From the NCBI RefSeq assembly GCF_020991085.1, contig NZ_CP087719.1, positions 4,878,501 to 4,942,500 of the forward strand: a stretch of 64,000 bases of DNA, given 5' to 3'. Below the pieces are notes generated by a model, which searched no databases, was not told where the DNA came from, and worked only from the letters and a program-made list of their open reading frames with translations. A program made the position numbers and the translations under genes. Below are positions 1-9,127 of this stretch, piece by piece. Position 1 is the stretch's first letter; every line of letters starts with the position of its first letter. The stretch comes from Roseomonas sp. OT10. GTDB lineage: Bacteria > Pseudomonadota > Alphaproteobacteria > Acetobacterales > Acetobacteraceae.

Positions 1-543
1 CGCGGCCAGGTCCAGCAGGGTCCAGGGCGACCAGTGGCCAGGGAGGAGGCGGGCCCCGGGGAGGCCTTCCGGTGCCACCTGGGCCCAGGGATCGCGGGCC
101 AGCAGGACCCGCCGGCCCTCCGCCAGGGCTTCCTGCGCCGCCGCGGTGGTCAGCGCCAGGACCGCGCCCGGCTCCGCTCCCCCTGCCCCGCCCAGCGCGG
201 CCCCGCCGGGATCGGGCAGGCCAGGCGGGCCGCCCAGCCGCCCGGCCCGGATGCGCTCCGCCATTCCGGGCGGCACGGCCATGGCGCCGGGATCGGGCAG
301 GTCGGGTTCGCACAGAATGGGCGGCAGGCTGCGGCCGGCGAAGGCGGGCGGCGCGAAGGGACCGGTCGTGACGCGGCGGACGGGGCCGGCCCAGCCCGCC
401 GGCGGCACGTCGTCCTCGGCCAGCAGCAGCGCCGCGGCCGGGGCGGGCCAGGGCACCAGCCGGGCCTCCGGCCAGAAGGCCGGCAGGTGCGGCCATTGCC
501 GCAGGCGCGGGGCCAGGACGGCGAGGCCTCGCAAATCCTTCAT
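1..543 (-). CDS. Partial protein, possibly KpsC-like capsule polysaccharide protein
   Basis: An open reading frame runs from an ATG at 543 off the left edge of the window (181 residues, no stop). It begins MKDLRGLAVLAPRL and is rich in Ala, Pro and Gly. Near the edge it has a HWSPWTLLD stretch that resembles the NPWxLLD segment of KpsC/KpsS-type capsule proteins. It is divergent from the capsule export genes starting at 591, which supports a capsule role. I see no complete domain, so the family is a guess; the coding call rests on the uninterrupted frame and the position. No strong ribosome binding site precedes the ATG. Confidence 0.5.
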   Translation of the reverse strand, partial: MKDLRGLAVLAPRLRQWPHLPAFWPEARLVPWPAPAAALLLAEDDVPPAGWAGPVRRVTTGPFAPPAFAGRSLPPILCEPDLPDPGAMAVPPGMAERIRAGRLGGPPGLPDPGGAALGGAGGAEPGAVLALTTAAAQEALAEGRRVLLARDPWAQVAPEGLPGARLLPGHWSPWTLLDLAA

Positions 544-590
544 GTCGCAATCATTTTGTCGGACGGAGCGGATTGGGCTAGCGTGCCCCG

Positions 591-1034
591 ATGGACCACC
601 ATGACCGCCCCTGCAACCCCCGCGGGCAGCGTGCCGGAACGATCCGGCTGCTGACCCTTCTGGCCCCGCTCGGCCTGGCGGCCTGCAGCGGGCAGAACAA
701 CGTGGTCATGCCCTGGGACGCCTTCCGCAGCACCCCCGCCGCGGCGGCGCCGGCCCCCGTGGCGGCGACGCCCGCCCGTCCCGCTGATTCGCTGGCGGCC
801 TTCGCGGGTCGCGCCGCCCCGGGCCAGCAGGAGAGCGTGACCCTGCCCGACAGCGGCCGGGCCGCGGTGGTGCGGCTGGTGCGGGCCTACAGCGCCGCCT
901 CGGGGCGGGAGTGCCGGGAGCTGCAGATCGGCGGCGCCGCGGAAGGGCGCGGCGCGCTCTATTGCCAGGACCCGGTCGCCGGCTGGGTGCCGGCGCGGCC
1001 GCTGCTGCGCGGCGGGGCCTTGGGCCGCTCCTGA
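591..1034 (+). CDS. Small lipoprotein at head of capsule export operon
   Basis: 147 residues. A hydrophobic segment ends in LGLAAC, a lipobox with Cys32 as the probable lipidated residue, so the mature protein should be anchored in a membrane on the periplasmic side. An Ala/Pro-rich linker follows. A C-terminal domain of about 70 residues (residues 75-145) contains SGRECREL and a YCQ motif, two cysteines that could pair. It ends 6 bases before the ABC permease gene, so it is probably co-transcribed. The exact function is unknown; a structural or assembly role in polysaccharide export is inferred from context. The N-terminal extension before the signal sequence is long, and the true start may be further in. 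Confidence 0.75.
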   Translation: MDHHDRPCNPRGQRAGTIRLLTLLAPLGLAACSGQNNVVMPWDAFRSTPAAAAPAPVAATPARPADSLAAFAGRAAPGQQESVTLPDSGRAAVVRLVRAYSAASGRECRELQIGGAAEGRGALYCQDPVAGWVPARPLLRGGALGRS

Positions 1035-1040
1035 GCCCGG

Positions 1041-1847
1041 ATGAGCGCCAGCCTCCAGCCGGTCGGCCGCCCGGCACAACGCTCGCCCCTGGTCGTGCAG
1101 GTCCGGGTGATCGGCGCGCTGATCATGCGCGAGATGCAGACGCGCTTCGGGCGGCACAACCTCGGCTTCCTCTGGCTGTTCCTGGAGCCGCTGATGCTGG
1201 GGACCGTGCTGGGGACGATCCATGCCCTCCGCGGCCACAGCCTGCCGGGGGGGTTGAACCCCTTCATGTTCAGCATCGTGGGCTACGTGCCCTTCTTCGT
1301 CTTCCGGGCCATCGTCAACCGCGCTCCCAGCGCCGTGCATTCCAACCTGACCCTGCTGTTCCACCGGCAGGTGACGCTGTTCGACATCGTCACGGCGCGC
1401 AACCTGCTGGAAGCCGCCTCCATCACCATGGTGATCATGCTGGTCCTCGGCTTCGCAGGGCTGGTATGGGACGAGTGGCCGGAAGATGTCCGGCTGATAA
1501 TCATGGGCGTGCTCTGCATGCTGCTGCTGAGCCACGGGCTGGCCATGCTGTTGGCGGCCGGTGGCATACGCTGGGAGAGCTTCGACCGGCTCATCCATCC
1601 CGTCACCTACCTGACGATGCCGATCTCCGGTGCGTTCTTCGCCTTGCACTGGTTTTCGCCGGACGTGCGCGAGGCGCTGCTCTGGGTGCCGCTGGTGAAC
1701 ATCCATGAGATGATCCGGGACGGCTACTTCGGCTCTCGGCTGCCGGCCTATTACAGTGTCGGATACATCATCGCGTGGATCGCCGCCACCAACCTGCTGG
1801 GCATGGCCGCGCTGCGGTCGGCCCGGCGCCAGCTGACGCTGTTCTGA
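1041..1847 (+). CDS. kpsM: Capsule polysaccharide ABC transporter permease (KpsM type)
   Basis: 268 residues, the normal length for ABC-2 polysaccharide export permeases. The N-terminal cytoplasmic segment carries the RxMxTRFGRHNLGFLW pattern common in KpsM/BexB/CtrC proteins, followed by about six hydrophobic segments and a short basic tail. With the ATPase encoded next it should form the inner membrane channel that moves lipid-linked capsular glycan to the periplasm. The gap to the ATPase gene is 9 bases. Assignment to the family is strong; the exact polysaccharide is unknown. Confidence 0.9.
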   Translation: MSASLQPVGRPAQRSPLVVQVRVIGALIMREMQTRFGRHNLGFLWLFLEPLMLGTVLGTIHALRGHSLPGGLNPFMFSIVGYVPFFVFRAIVNRAPSAVHSNLTLLFHRQVTLFDIVTARNLLEAASITMVIMLVLGFAGLVWDEWPEDVRLIIMGVLCMLLLSHGLAMLLAAGGIRWESFDRLIHPVTYLTMPISGAFFALHWFSPDVREALLWVPLVNIHEMIRDGYFGSRLPAYYSVGYIIAWIAATNLLGMAALRSARRQLTLF

Positions 1848-1856
1848 GTTCGCCCG

Positions 1857-2504
1857 GTGCTGGTCTTGGACAATGTCTGGAAGAGCTATCCGACACGCTC
1901 CGGCCTGCGCTCGGTGCTGGAAGGGGTGAATGCGGTCATTCGCCCCGGCGACGCGGTCGGTATCCTCGGGCGCAACGGCGCTGGCAAGTCCACCCTGCTG
2001 CGGATCCTGTCGGGGGTCGAGGTGCCCAGCGCAGGGCGCGTCATACGGCAAATGAGCGTCTCCTGGCCGCTGGCCTCGGGCTTCGGCATCCAGGCCAGCC
2101 TGAGCGGCGCCGACAACGCCCGCTTCATCGCCCGCATCTACGGCCTGCCGGTGCCGGAGGTGCTGGAGGCGGTGGAGAGCTTCGCCGAGCTGGGCCCGTA
2201 TTTCCGCGAGCCGGCACGCACCTATTCGGCCGGCATGATGGGGCGGCTGCTGCTGGGCCTGTCCTTCGCGGTCGACTTCGACTGCTACCTGATCGACGAG
2301 GCCGTCTCCGCCGGCGATGCCCGCTTCGTCGAGCGCACCCACCGCATGCTGCAGGAACGGCTGAGCCGCGCGGCGATGCTGATGGTCTCCCACAGCGCCG
2401 AGCATCTCCGCCAGTACTGCCGCACCGCCGCCGTGCTCCACCAGGGACGGCTGGAGTTCCACGAGGATCTCGATGAAGCTATCGCCGTCTATAACACCCT
2501 TTGA
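1857..2504 (+). CDS. kpsT: Capsule polysaccharide ABC transporter ATPase (KpsT type)
   Basis: 215 residues starting at a GTG. Walker A is GRNGAGKST (around residue 42), the signature motif is the variant YSAGMMGRL, and Walker B with the catalytic Glu is YLIDEAVSAGD. The short length and the divergent signature are usual for KpsT/CtrD/BexA, which drive capsule export and lack the C-terminal extension of O-antigen Wzt proteins. The last 32 bases overlap the next gene, implying translational coupling. It pairs with the permease encoded immediately upstream. Confidence 0.92.
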   Translation: MLVLDNVWKSYPTRSGLRSVLEGVNAVIRPGDAVGILGRNGAGKSTLLRILSGVEVPSAGRVIRQMSVSWPLASGFGIQASLSGADNARFIARIYGLPVPEVLEAVESFAELGPYFREPARTYSAGMMGRLLLGLSFAVDFDCYLIDEAVSAGDARFVERTHRMLQERLSRAAMLMVSHSAEHLRQYCRTAAVLHQGRLEFHEDLDEAIAVYNTL

Positions 2505-3669
2505 CGCGCAGGCCGACCTCGAGGTGTCGAGCCGTGCCGGCCCGCTGCCCAGGCGGCCGTCACGGCTGGGGCGTCTGATCCGGCGCTACCGCGGCTTCCT
2601 CCTCATCGTGGTGCTGCCGATGCTCCTGGCCAGCGGCTACCTGCTGGGCGTCGCCGCCCCGCAGTACGAGAGCGAGACGCGCTTCCTGATCCGCTCGCGC
2701 GGCGGCAGCGGCACCGCGCCGAGCGGCGCGCTGGGCGAGATGCTGGGGGCGGCCGGCTTCAGGGCGAGCCAGGAGGACGCGATGGCGGTGCGCGAATTCC
2801 TGCAGTCCCGGGACGCGCTGCGCGGGCTGGAGGGCACGGTGGACGTGGTGGCGATCTGGCGCCGCCCGGAGGCGGACCGGCTGGCCCGCCTCTGGGAGGA
2901 GGACCCGCCGATGGAGAAGCTGCTGCGCTACTACCGGCGCATGGTGACGATCGGCTACGACAGCTCCTCCGGCGCGCTGACGGTGGCGACGCGCGCCTTC
3001 CGGCCCGAGGACGCGCAGGAGCTGACAGAGGCCCTGCTGCGCCAGTCCGAGAACCTGGTGAACCGGCTGAGCGAACGGGCCCGCGGCGACACGCTGCGCG
3101 TCGCCCGCGAGGAGGTCGCCCTGGCCGAGCAGCGCGTCCTCGCCTCCCGCGAGGCGCTGACGAACTTCCGGGTGCGCGAGCGCGCCGTCGATCCGGGGCG
3201 GGAGGCGGAGGCGAGCCAGGCCATCGTCGCCCGGCTGGAGAACGCGCTGACCGAGGCGCGGGCCGAGCATGCGGAGAAGTCCGCCTTCCTGCGCGCCGAC
3301 AACCCGGCGCTGCGCAACGTGCAGAACCGGATCAACGCGCTGGAGCGGCAGATCGCCGCGGACCGGGCCAAGATGACATCCGATGCGCGCCAGGCGCTGC
3401 CCGCGCAGATCGCGGGCTACGAGCGGCTGATGCTGGAGCGGGACTTCGCGGACAAGCAGCTCGCCTCCGCCACGGCCTCGCTGGAGCAGGCGCGCATCGA
3501 GTCGCAGCGCCAGCAGCTCTTCGTCTCCCGCGTGGTCCAGCCCAACCTGGCCGAGTATGCCGAGTACCCGCGGGTGCTGTTCCTGCTGGGCAGCCTGTTC
3601 GCGGTGCTGTGCGTCGTCTACGGTATCGGCTGGCTGCTGCTGGCCGGCGTGCGCGAGCACGCCGCCTGA
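2473..3669 (+). CDS. kpsE: Capsule export inner membrane protein (KpsE/CtrB type)
   Basis: 398 residues. There is a basic N terminus, a membrane segment at about residues 40-62 (GFLLIVVLPMLLASGYLLG), a periplasmic region with long helical, probably coiled-coil stretches (about 200-345), and a second membrane segment near 367-390. This is the layout of polysaccharide co-polymerase class 3 proteins that bridge the inner membrane ABC transporter to the outer membrane channel. Unlike Wzc it has no tyrosine kinase domain. The start lies inside kpsT, so the two are probably coupled. Confidence 0.9.
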   Translation: MKLSPSITPFDAQADLEVSSRAGPLPRRPSRLGRLIRRYRGFLLIVVLPMLLASGYLLGVAAPQYESETRFLIRSRGGSGTAPSGALGEMLGAAGFRASQEDAMAVREFLQSRDALRGLEGTVDVVAIWRRPEADRLARLWEEDPPMEKLLRYYRRMVTIGYDSSSGALTVATRAFRPEDAQELTEALLRQSENLVNRLSERARGDTLRVAREEVALAEQRVLASREALTNFRVRERAVDPGREAEASQAIVARLENALTEARAEHAEKSAFLRADNPALRNVQNRINALERQIAADRAKMTSDARQALPAQIAGYERLMLERDFADKQLASATASLEQARIESQRQQLFVSRVVQPNLAEYAEYPRVLFLLGSLFAVLCVVYGIGWLLLAGVREHAA

Positions 3670-3775
3670 CGCCGCGGAGGGGGGATCCGGGCCACGCCGC
3701 GATGGGGCCGCGGCGGCCCAACGCATAGGGTCCGGTGCCGGGGGGGCGCCGGGCCTGGAGGGGAAGGGGGTTCAC

Positions 3776-5530
3776 ATGCGTGCGCTGATCCACGCTGCGG
3801 CGCTGGCCATCCTGGCCGGCCTGCCGGCCGCGCTGCCGCTGGCCCTGCCGGCCGCGGCGCAGGGCACGGGGCAGCAGCAGGTGCAGCCCGGCACCCCGGG
3901 GCGCCTCACCCCCATGGTGAACGTGGACGACCCCGCCAGCACCATCCTGCAGCAGGACGTCCCGATCACCCGCCAGGGCACGACGACGGAGGCCGAGGGC
4001 GGCCCGGTCGTCCCCGGCCCGCTGGGCGAGCCGGACCGCATCGCAGGCCCCTCGCGCGCCGTCTTCGGCGCGGCGCTGTTCAACCGCCCCGCCCCGGCGC
4101 CGACCGATGCGCCCAACGCGAACTACCGGCTCGGCCCCGGCGACCGCGTCTCCGTCCGGGTCTGGGGCGCGGTGGAGGCGGAGGCGGTCGGGCAGGTGGA
4201 CCCCGACGGCAACCTCTTCCTGCCCTCCATCGGCCCGATCCGCGTGGCCGGGACCCGCGCCGGCGACCTGCAGCGGGTGGTCGAGAGCGAGGTGCGGCGG
4301 ATCTACACCCAGCAGGTGCAGGTCTATGCCGTGCTGCTGAACACCAACCGCATCGGCGTCTTCGTCACCGGCTTCGTGCGCTCCCCCGGCCGCCACACCG
4401 GCTCCGCCTCGGAGAGCGTGCTGGACTACCTGCTGCGGGCCGGCGGCGTGGATCCCGCGCGCGGCTCCTTCCGCGACATCCAGCTTCGCCGCGGCGGGCG
4501 GACGGTGACCACGATCGACCTCTATGCCTTCCTGCTGCGCGGCACCCTGCCCAACATGCTGCTGCAGGAGGGCGACACGCTGGTCGTCGCCAGGCAGGGC
4601 GCGCTGGTCGGCGTCGACGGCGCCGTGCGCAACAACTACCTGTTCGAGGTGCCCGGCCGCGCCATGTCGGGCGAGGAGCTGATCCAGCTCGCCGCCCCGC
4701 TGCCGGCGGCGACCAACGCCGTGGTGCGCGGCACCCGCGGCGGCCAGCCCTATTCGCGCTACGTCACCACGGCGCAGCTGCGCAGCGTCTCCCTGCTCGA
4801 CCAGGACGTGGTCAGCTTCATCACCGACGCGCCCGCCCAGACGGTGCGCGTGACCATCGAGGGCAGCCGCATCGGCCCCTCCGTGCTGGTGACGGATCGC
4901 GACATGGGGCTGTGCCAGCTCCTCGACCACGTGGCGGTGGACCCGCTGCTGGCCGACACCGCCTCCGTCTACCTGCTGCGGCCGCGCATCGCCGCGCAGC
5001 AGCGCCGCACCATCAACGAGGCGATGGACCGGCTGGAGCGGCAGCTGTTCATGGCCGTCTCCTCCACCACCGGCGTGGCGCAGATCCGGGCGACCGAGGC
5101 GCAGCTCGTCTCCTCCTACATCCAGCGCGCCCGGCGCACCCAGCCGGAGGGGCGGCTGGTCGTCTCCGACCGCACCGGCCGCTGCGCCGACGTCCGGCTG
5201 GAGGACAACGACACCATCGTCATCCCCGACCGGGTGCAGACGGTGCTGGTGGCGGGCGAGGTGCTCTCCCCCACCGCCGTCGTCTGGCGCCAGGACATGA
5301 CCATCGCGGACTACGTCCGCTCCGCCGGCGGCTTCGCCGAGCGTGGCGACCTGTCCACCATGATGATCCGCAAGGCGAGCGGGGAGCTGATCCTGGAGCC
5401 GCGCAACGCCCCCTCCCCGGGGGACGAGCTGATCGCCCTGCCCAAGCTGGACGCCAAGAGCTTCCAGATCGCCCGCGACCTGCTGAGCCTGATCTACCAG
5501 ACGGCCCTTTCTGCCCGCGTCTTCTGGTAG
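3776..5530 (+). CDS. kpsD: Polysaccharide export periplasmic/outer membrane protein (KpsD type)
   Basis: 584 residues from the ATG at 3776, preceded by a GGAGGGGAAGGGG purine tract. A signal peptide ends near ALPAAAQ (residue 28). There is no lipobox cysteine, which fits KpsD rather than the lipoproteins Wza and CtrA. A polysaccharide export domain begins about residue 115 (YRLGPGDRVSVRVWG), followed by several SLBB-like segments (one reads VFVTGFVRSPGRHTG). It should form the exit path for capsule across the outer membrane with the KpsE homologue. Longer in-frame starts upstream lack a signal peptide and were set aside. Confidence 0.88.
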   Translation: MRALIHAAALAILAGLPAALPLALPAAAQGTGQQQVQPGTPGRLTPMVNVDDPASTILQQDVPITRQGTTTEAEGGPVVPGPLGEPDRIAGPSRAVFGAALFNRPAPAPTDAPNANYRLGPGDRVSVRVWGAVEAEAVGQVDPDGNLFLPSIGPIRVAGTRAGDLQRVVESEVRRIYTQQVQVYAVLLNTNRIGVFVTGFVRSPGRHTGSASESVLDYLLRAGGVDPARGSFRDIQLRRGGRTVTTIDLYAFLLRGTLPNMLLQEGDTLVVARQGALVGVDGAVRNNYLFEVPGRAMSGEELIQLAAPLPAATNAVVRGTRGGQPYSRYVTTAQLRSVSLLDQDVVSFITDAPAQTVRVTIEGSRIGPSVLVTDRDMGLCQLLDHVAVDPLLADTASVYLLRPRIAAQQRRTINEAMDRLERQLFMAVSSTTGVAQIRATEAQLVSSYIQRARRTQPEGRLVVSDRTGRCADVRLEDNDTIVIPDRVQTVLVAGEVLSPTAVVWRQDMTIADYVRSAGGFAERGDLSTMMIRKASGELILEPRNAPSPGDELIALPKLDAKSFQIARDLLSLIYQTALSARVFW

Positions 5531-5563
5531 GACGCGCGGGGGGGCCGCAGGGCCCGCCCCCGG

Positions 5564-6340
5564 TCAGAGCTGGCAGGCGGCCGCGATCTCCTGGGCGGTA
5601 CGCCGCATCTCGCGCACCAGGGACTCCGGCCGGCGGGGATCGACATCCGGCCCGGCCAGGCCCAGCGACAGCTCCGGGACGCCGGCCGACACGGGAATCA
5701 CCAGGCCGAGCGCGTTCACCCCGGGGTGGCGGAAGCTCTCGGTCACGGCGAAGCCATCCTCCCGGGCCCGGCTCAGCCGGCGGCGCAGCAGGTCCGGCGC
5801 GTGGCGGTCATAGCGGCGGTAGCGGCCGTCATTCGCGCGCAGGAGTTCCTCCGCCTCGTCCTCGCCCATGCTGGCGAGCAGGGCGACGCCGCCCGCGCCG
5901 ATGCCGATGGGCAGGCGCATCCCGACCGTGCCGCCGACGGCCAGGCGTGGCGCCGCGCACTGCACCCGCTTGAGGTAGATGGTCTCCCGGGCGCTGCGGC
6001 GGTTCAGGGCGGCGACGGCGCCGACGCGCGCGGCGAGCCGGCGCAGGGGCTCCTCGGCCGGGGCGAAGCGGTCCATGCGGGCGCCGGCCACAAGGCCGAG
6101 CTCGAAGAGCTGGGCCCCCAGCATGTAGCGCTTGCCGGCCGACTTCTGCAGGAAGCCCTCCTCGACCAGGCAGGCGAGCAGGCGATGGACGGTGGAGGGC
6201 TCCAGCCCCGTGCGGCCGACAAGCTCGGTCAGCCGCAGCCCCGCCTCGTCCGCGGTGCCGAGTTCCTGCAGGAGGTGGAGCGCGCGACGGAGGCTTCCCG
6301 TCCCTTCCTGGCGATGCCGGTACGATGGGTTCATGGACAT
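5564..6340 (-). CDS. IclR family transcriptional regulator
   Basis: 258 residues. An N-terminal winged helix (about 15-75, with GLRLTELVGRTGLEPSTVHRLL) is followed by the C-terminal effector domain, which includes a GAGGVALLA-like segment. Members act as activators or repressors of catabolic genes. It lies downstream of, and on the same strand as, an HMG-CoA lyase gene. Control of that gene is plausible but not shown. Of two nearby ATG codons (6340 and 6334) I took the upstream one; neither has a clear ribosome binding site. Confidence 0.88.
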   Translation of the reverse strand: MSMNPSYRHRQEGTGSLRRALHLLQELGTADEAGLRLTELVGRTGLEPSTVHRLLACLVEEGFLQKSAGKRYMLGAQLFELGLVAGARMDRFAPAEEPLRRLAARVGAVAALNRRSARETIYLKRVQCAAPRLAVGGTVGMRLPIGIGAGGVALLASMGEDEAEELLRANDGRYRRYDRHAPDLLRRRLSRAREDGFAVTESFRHPGVNALGLVIPVSAGVPELSLGLAGPDVDPRRPESLVREMRRTAQEIAAACQL

Positions 6341-6559
6341 GACCGCGACCGTGAAGCGTTCTGGACCACCGGGCCGAAGGCTCGCGGCCCTGCCGCCACA
6401 GGCGCACCGCGGACGCGCGGCCGCAAGGGCCATTGGGCGTTCCTGTGCCAGGCCCGTGCGGCGCACTGAGCAAAAACCGGGCCCGCAGCCGCCCGCGTCG
6501 CCGGTCCTGACCCGTCCTTGGGCGGATCGGGCGGCGCGGGCATCCGGCCCGGGCTGCCC

Positions 6560-7471
6560 CTACGCCGCGATCCGCCGCGCCGCCGGCACGCCGCGCAGCC
6601 GCCCGCCCGGCTGGCCGCCCGGCACGGCGGCGGCGAGGTCGGCGGCGGCGAGGAGGCGGTTCCAGTCCAGCCCCGTCTCCACGCCCAGGCGGCGGAACAG
6701 CCAGGCGAGGTCCTCGGTGGCCACGTTGCCGGTGGCGCCGGGGGCGAAGGGGCAGCCGCCCAGCCCGCCGGCGGCGCTGTCGAAGACGCGGCAGCCCGCC
6801 TCGAAGGCGGCGGCCGCATTGGCCACGCCCATGCCGTAGGTGTCATGGCCGTGGAAGGCGAAGCGCTCGCCCCAGCCGGCGCGGACCCGGTGGAACAGCC
6901 GCGCCACCTGGTCGGGGGCGGCGTTGCCGGTGGTGTCGGCGAGCGCGATCTCCATCTCCGGGTCCAGCGCCACGGCGCGCTCGATCCAGTCCAGCGCCTC
7001 CGCCTCCGGCACCACGCCCTCGAAGGGGCAGTGGAAGACGCAGGAGAGGTTGAAGCGCAGCGCCACCCCGGCCGCGCGGGCATCGCGCACGATGGCGGCG
7101 AGGTCCTCGAAGCTCGCCGCGCGCGAGCGGTTCAGGTTGGCCTGGTTGTGGCTCTCGGTGACGGACATGAAGAGGCCGAGCCGGTCGGCGCCATGGCGGA
7201 TCGCGTCGTCGAAGCCGCGCCGGTTGGGGACGAGGGTGGTGCATTCCAGCCCGGGGAGGCGCTTCGCCTCGGCCAGCACCTCCGCCGTGTCGGCCATCTG
7301 CGGCACGGCCTTCGGCGAGACGAAGGAGCCGATCTCCATCCGCCGCACCCCCGCCGCGTACAGCGCCTGGACCAGCGCGACCTTGGTCCGCGTCGGCACG
7401 AAGGGCCCGATGGACTGCAGCCCGTCGCGGGGGGCGACGTCGCTGATGGTGACACGCTCTGCCCCGGCCAT
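6560..7471 (-). CDS. Hydroxymethylglutaryl-CoA lyase
   Basis: 303 residues, the family's normal size. The start of the TIM barrel carries the DVAPRDGLQ metal and substrate motif, FHGHDTYGMG supplies metal-binding histidines, and the active-site loop is GGLGGCPFAPGATGN with its cysteine. The reaction cleaves 3-hydroxy-3-methylglutaryl-CoA to acetoacetate and acetyl-CoA, usually in leucine breakdown. No other leucine catabolic gene is adjacent, so an alternative acyl-CoA substrate cannot be excluded. The IclR gene follows on the same strand after about 220 bases. Confidence 0.9.
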   Translation of the reverse strand: MAGAERVTISDVAPRDGLQSIGPFVPTRTKVALVQALYAAGVRRMEIGSFVSPKAVPQMADTAEVLAEAKRLPGLECTTLVPNRRGFDDAIRHGADRLGLFMSVTESHNQANLNRSRAASFEDLAAIVRDARAAGVALRFNLSCVFHCPFEGVVPEAEALDWIERAVALDPEMEIALADTTGNAAPDQVARLFHRVRAGWGERFAFHGHDTYGMGVANAAAAFEAGCRVFDSAAGGLGGCPFAPGATGNVATEDLAWLFRRLGVETGLDWNRLLAAADLAAAVPGGQPGGRLRGVPAARRIAA

Positions 7472-7567
7472 GGATCGTCTCCCCGCTTGTCTCCGGGACA
7501 GGCATAGAGCGGATCGGCCGCGCCTGGAAACCGCCTGGGCCCGCTGCCTGCCGGAAAGGACACCCGC

Positions 7568-8230
7568 ATGACCAAGGCCCCGCGCGGCACCCCGGAGGCC
7601 CTGCCCCCGGCCACCCTGTCCCTGGAGGCGATGCTGCCGGGTGAGGGCGGCCTGCTCCTGCTCTCCGCCCGTCCGGGCGACGAGATCCGGGGCTGCGGCG
7701 GGCTGCTCGCGGCGATGGCTGCCGCGGGGCGGCCGGTGCGGGTGGTCATCGCCACCGATGGCCAGGGCCAGCCCGCATTGCGGCGCCGCCAGGCGGTGGA
7801 GGGGCTGGCGGCGCTGGGGCTGGGCGCGGGCATGCTGGTGCTGCTGGGGCAGCCGGCCGGCGGCGTGCCGGAGGCCGGGCCGGGCTTCGCGGCCATGGTC
7901 ACCGTCGTCGCCGGGCTGCTGCGCCGGGAGGCGGCGCTGGACACGCTGCTGCTGCCGCCGGGGGAGGCCGGCGACCGGGCCGCCCTGCGCGCCATGGGGC
8001 TGGCCGCGGCGGCGGGGCTCGGCCTGCGGCGGCTCGGCTACGCCCTGCCCGGGGAGGGGCCGCCGGGCGGCGGGGAGCCCGGCGCGCGGCGGCTGGACCT
8101 GACCGGCTGGCGGGCCGCCCGGGACCGGGCCATGGCCGCCCACGGGGGCCGGGGGAAGGGGCCCGCCTGGGACAGCGCCACCTGGGAACCCCCCGCCTGG
8201 GAAAGCTACATCGAGCTGCCGCCAGGATGA
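7568..8230 (+). CDS. Degenerate PIG-L/LmbE-like protein, probably catalytically inactive
   Basis: 220 residues. The fold signature of the PIG-L N-acetylglucosaminyl deacetylase family is visible: a beta strand into a metal loop, GCGG, VRVVIATDG (Asp64), then an RRRQAVEGLAALG helix. The metal loop that normally reads HPDDE is RPGDE here (Arg35, Gly37, Asp38), so the first zinc histidine and the catalytic aspartate are lost. The second histidine motif (usually near HCDHEAA) reads GEAGDRAAL. It is therefore likely to be a non-enzymatic or repurposed member. It is divergent from the HMG-CoA lyase gene, and its partners are unknown. Confidence 0.7.
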   Translation: MTKAPRGTPEALPPATLSLEAMLPGEGGLLLLSARPGDEIRGCGGLLAAMAAAGRPVRVVIATDGQGQPALRRRQAVEGLAALGLGAGMLVLLGQPAGGVPEAGPGFAAMVTVVAGLLRREAALDTLLLPPGEAGDRAALRAMGLAAAAGLGLRRLGYALPGEGPPGGGEPGARRLDLTGWRAARDRAMAAHGGRGKGPAWDSATWEPPAWESYIELPPG

Positions 8231-8270
8231 TGCCATCCTGCCGGGGGCGGGGCGCCCTGCGGAACGGGCC

Positions 8271-8927
8271 CTAGCGTGCCGCCTCGCCGGCATAGGGGTT
8301 GGTCCGGCGCTCCTCGCCCAGCGTGCCGCCGGGGCCGTGGCCGCAGTGGAACTGCACGTCGTCGCCCAGCGGGAAGAGCTTGCCGCGGATGCCCTCGATC
8401 AGGCCGGGGCCGTCGCCATAGGGGAAGTCGCTGCGGCCGACGGAGCCGCGGAACAGCACGTCGCCCACCAGCGCCAGGCGCTGGGCCGCGTCGAAGAAGA
8501 CCAGGTGGCCGGGGGTATGGCCGGGGACGTGCAGCACCGCGAAGGGCCGGCCCGCGATCTCCACCGTGTCGCCCTCGGACAGCCAGCGGTCCGGCGTGAC
8601 CGCCCGGGCGGGAAAGCCGTACTTCGCCGCCGCCTCCGGCAGGCCGTCGAGCAGGAAGCGGTCCGCCTCGTGCGGCCCCTCGACCGGGATGCCGAGCCGC
8701 TCCGCCAGCTCGGCCGCGCCCGAGGCGTGGTCCAGGTGGCCATGGGTCAGCACCACCTTCTCCGCCGTCACGCCCAGCTGCTCCAGCGCGGCCAGGACGG
8801 GGGCCGCCTCGCCGGGATCGATGACGGCGCCGCGCTTCGTCGCCTCGTCCCAGAGGATCAGGCAGTTCTGGTGGAAGGGGGTGACGGGCACGACTGCCCC
8901 TCGCAGGCCGCTGGCATCCGACGTCAT
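8271..8927 (-). CDS. MBL-fold metallo-hydrolase (glyoxalase II-like)
   Basis: 218 residues from the ATG at 8927. The metal motif THGHLDH (H62, H64, D66, H67) is complete, and further histidines occur in HVPGHTPGH and the HCGHGPG near the C terminus. The LFRGSVGRSDFPYGD segment is typical of the YcbL/small glyoxalase II branch, which hydrolyses thioesters such as S-lactoylglutathione. A second, canonical gloB is encoded at 23822, so this one may have a different thioester substrate. The longer upstream reading frame is low-complexity Arg/Pro and was not accepted as coding. Confidence 0.88.
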   Translation of the reverse strand: MTSDASGLRGAVVPVTPFHQNCLILWDEATKRGAVIDPGEAAPVLAALEQLGVTAEKVVLTHGHLDHASGAAELAERLGIPVEGPHEADRFLLDGLPEAAAKYGFPARAVTPDRWLSEGDTVEIAGRPFAVLHVPGHTPGHLVFFDAAQRLALVGDVLFRGSVGRSDFPYGDGPGLIEGIRGKLFPLGDDVQFHCGHGPGGTLGEERRTNPYAGEAAR

Positions 8928-9127
8928 GGCTGGGGGGTCTCCGTCTGCGGTGTCCGGCACGCTCCCTAGCACCCTCCGGCCGCGCCGGCGCCACCCCGCG
9001 GCAGGGGGCGGGGCGGCGAGGTGGCGCCGGCCGGGCCGCGGGGAGCCGGGCCATCGGCCGGGGCGGGCAACCCTTCCGGGCCCCGGGCGTCGAACGGAGG
9101 CAACCCGTGCCACGACAGGAGCCGCCC

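Noticed and set aside
540-2462. 640-residue minus-strand open frame opposite kpsM and kpsT
   Set aside because: His/Gln/Arg-rich composition with no domain; it mirrors a third-position GC bias from clearly recognisable plus-strand genes.
5564-6340. IclR protein as the pca pathway regulator PcaR
   Set aside because: It is about 4 kb from pcaF with unrelated genes between, and lies next to the HMG-CoA lyase gene; no sequence evidence ties it to pcaIJF.
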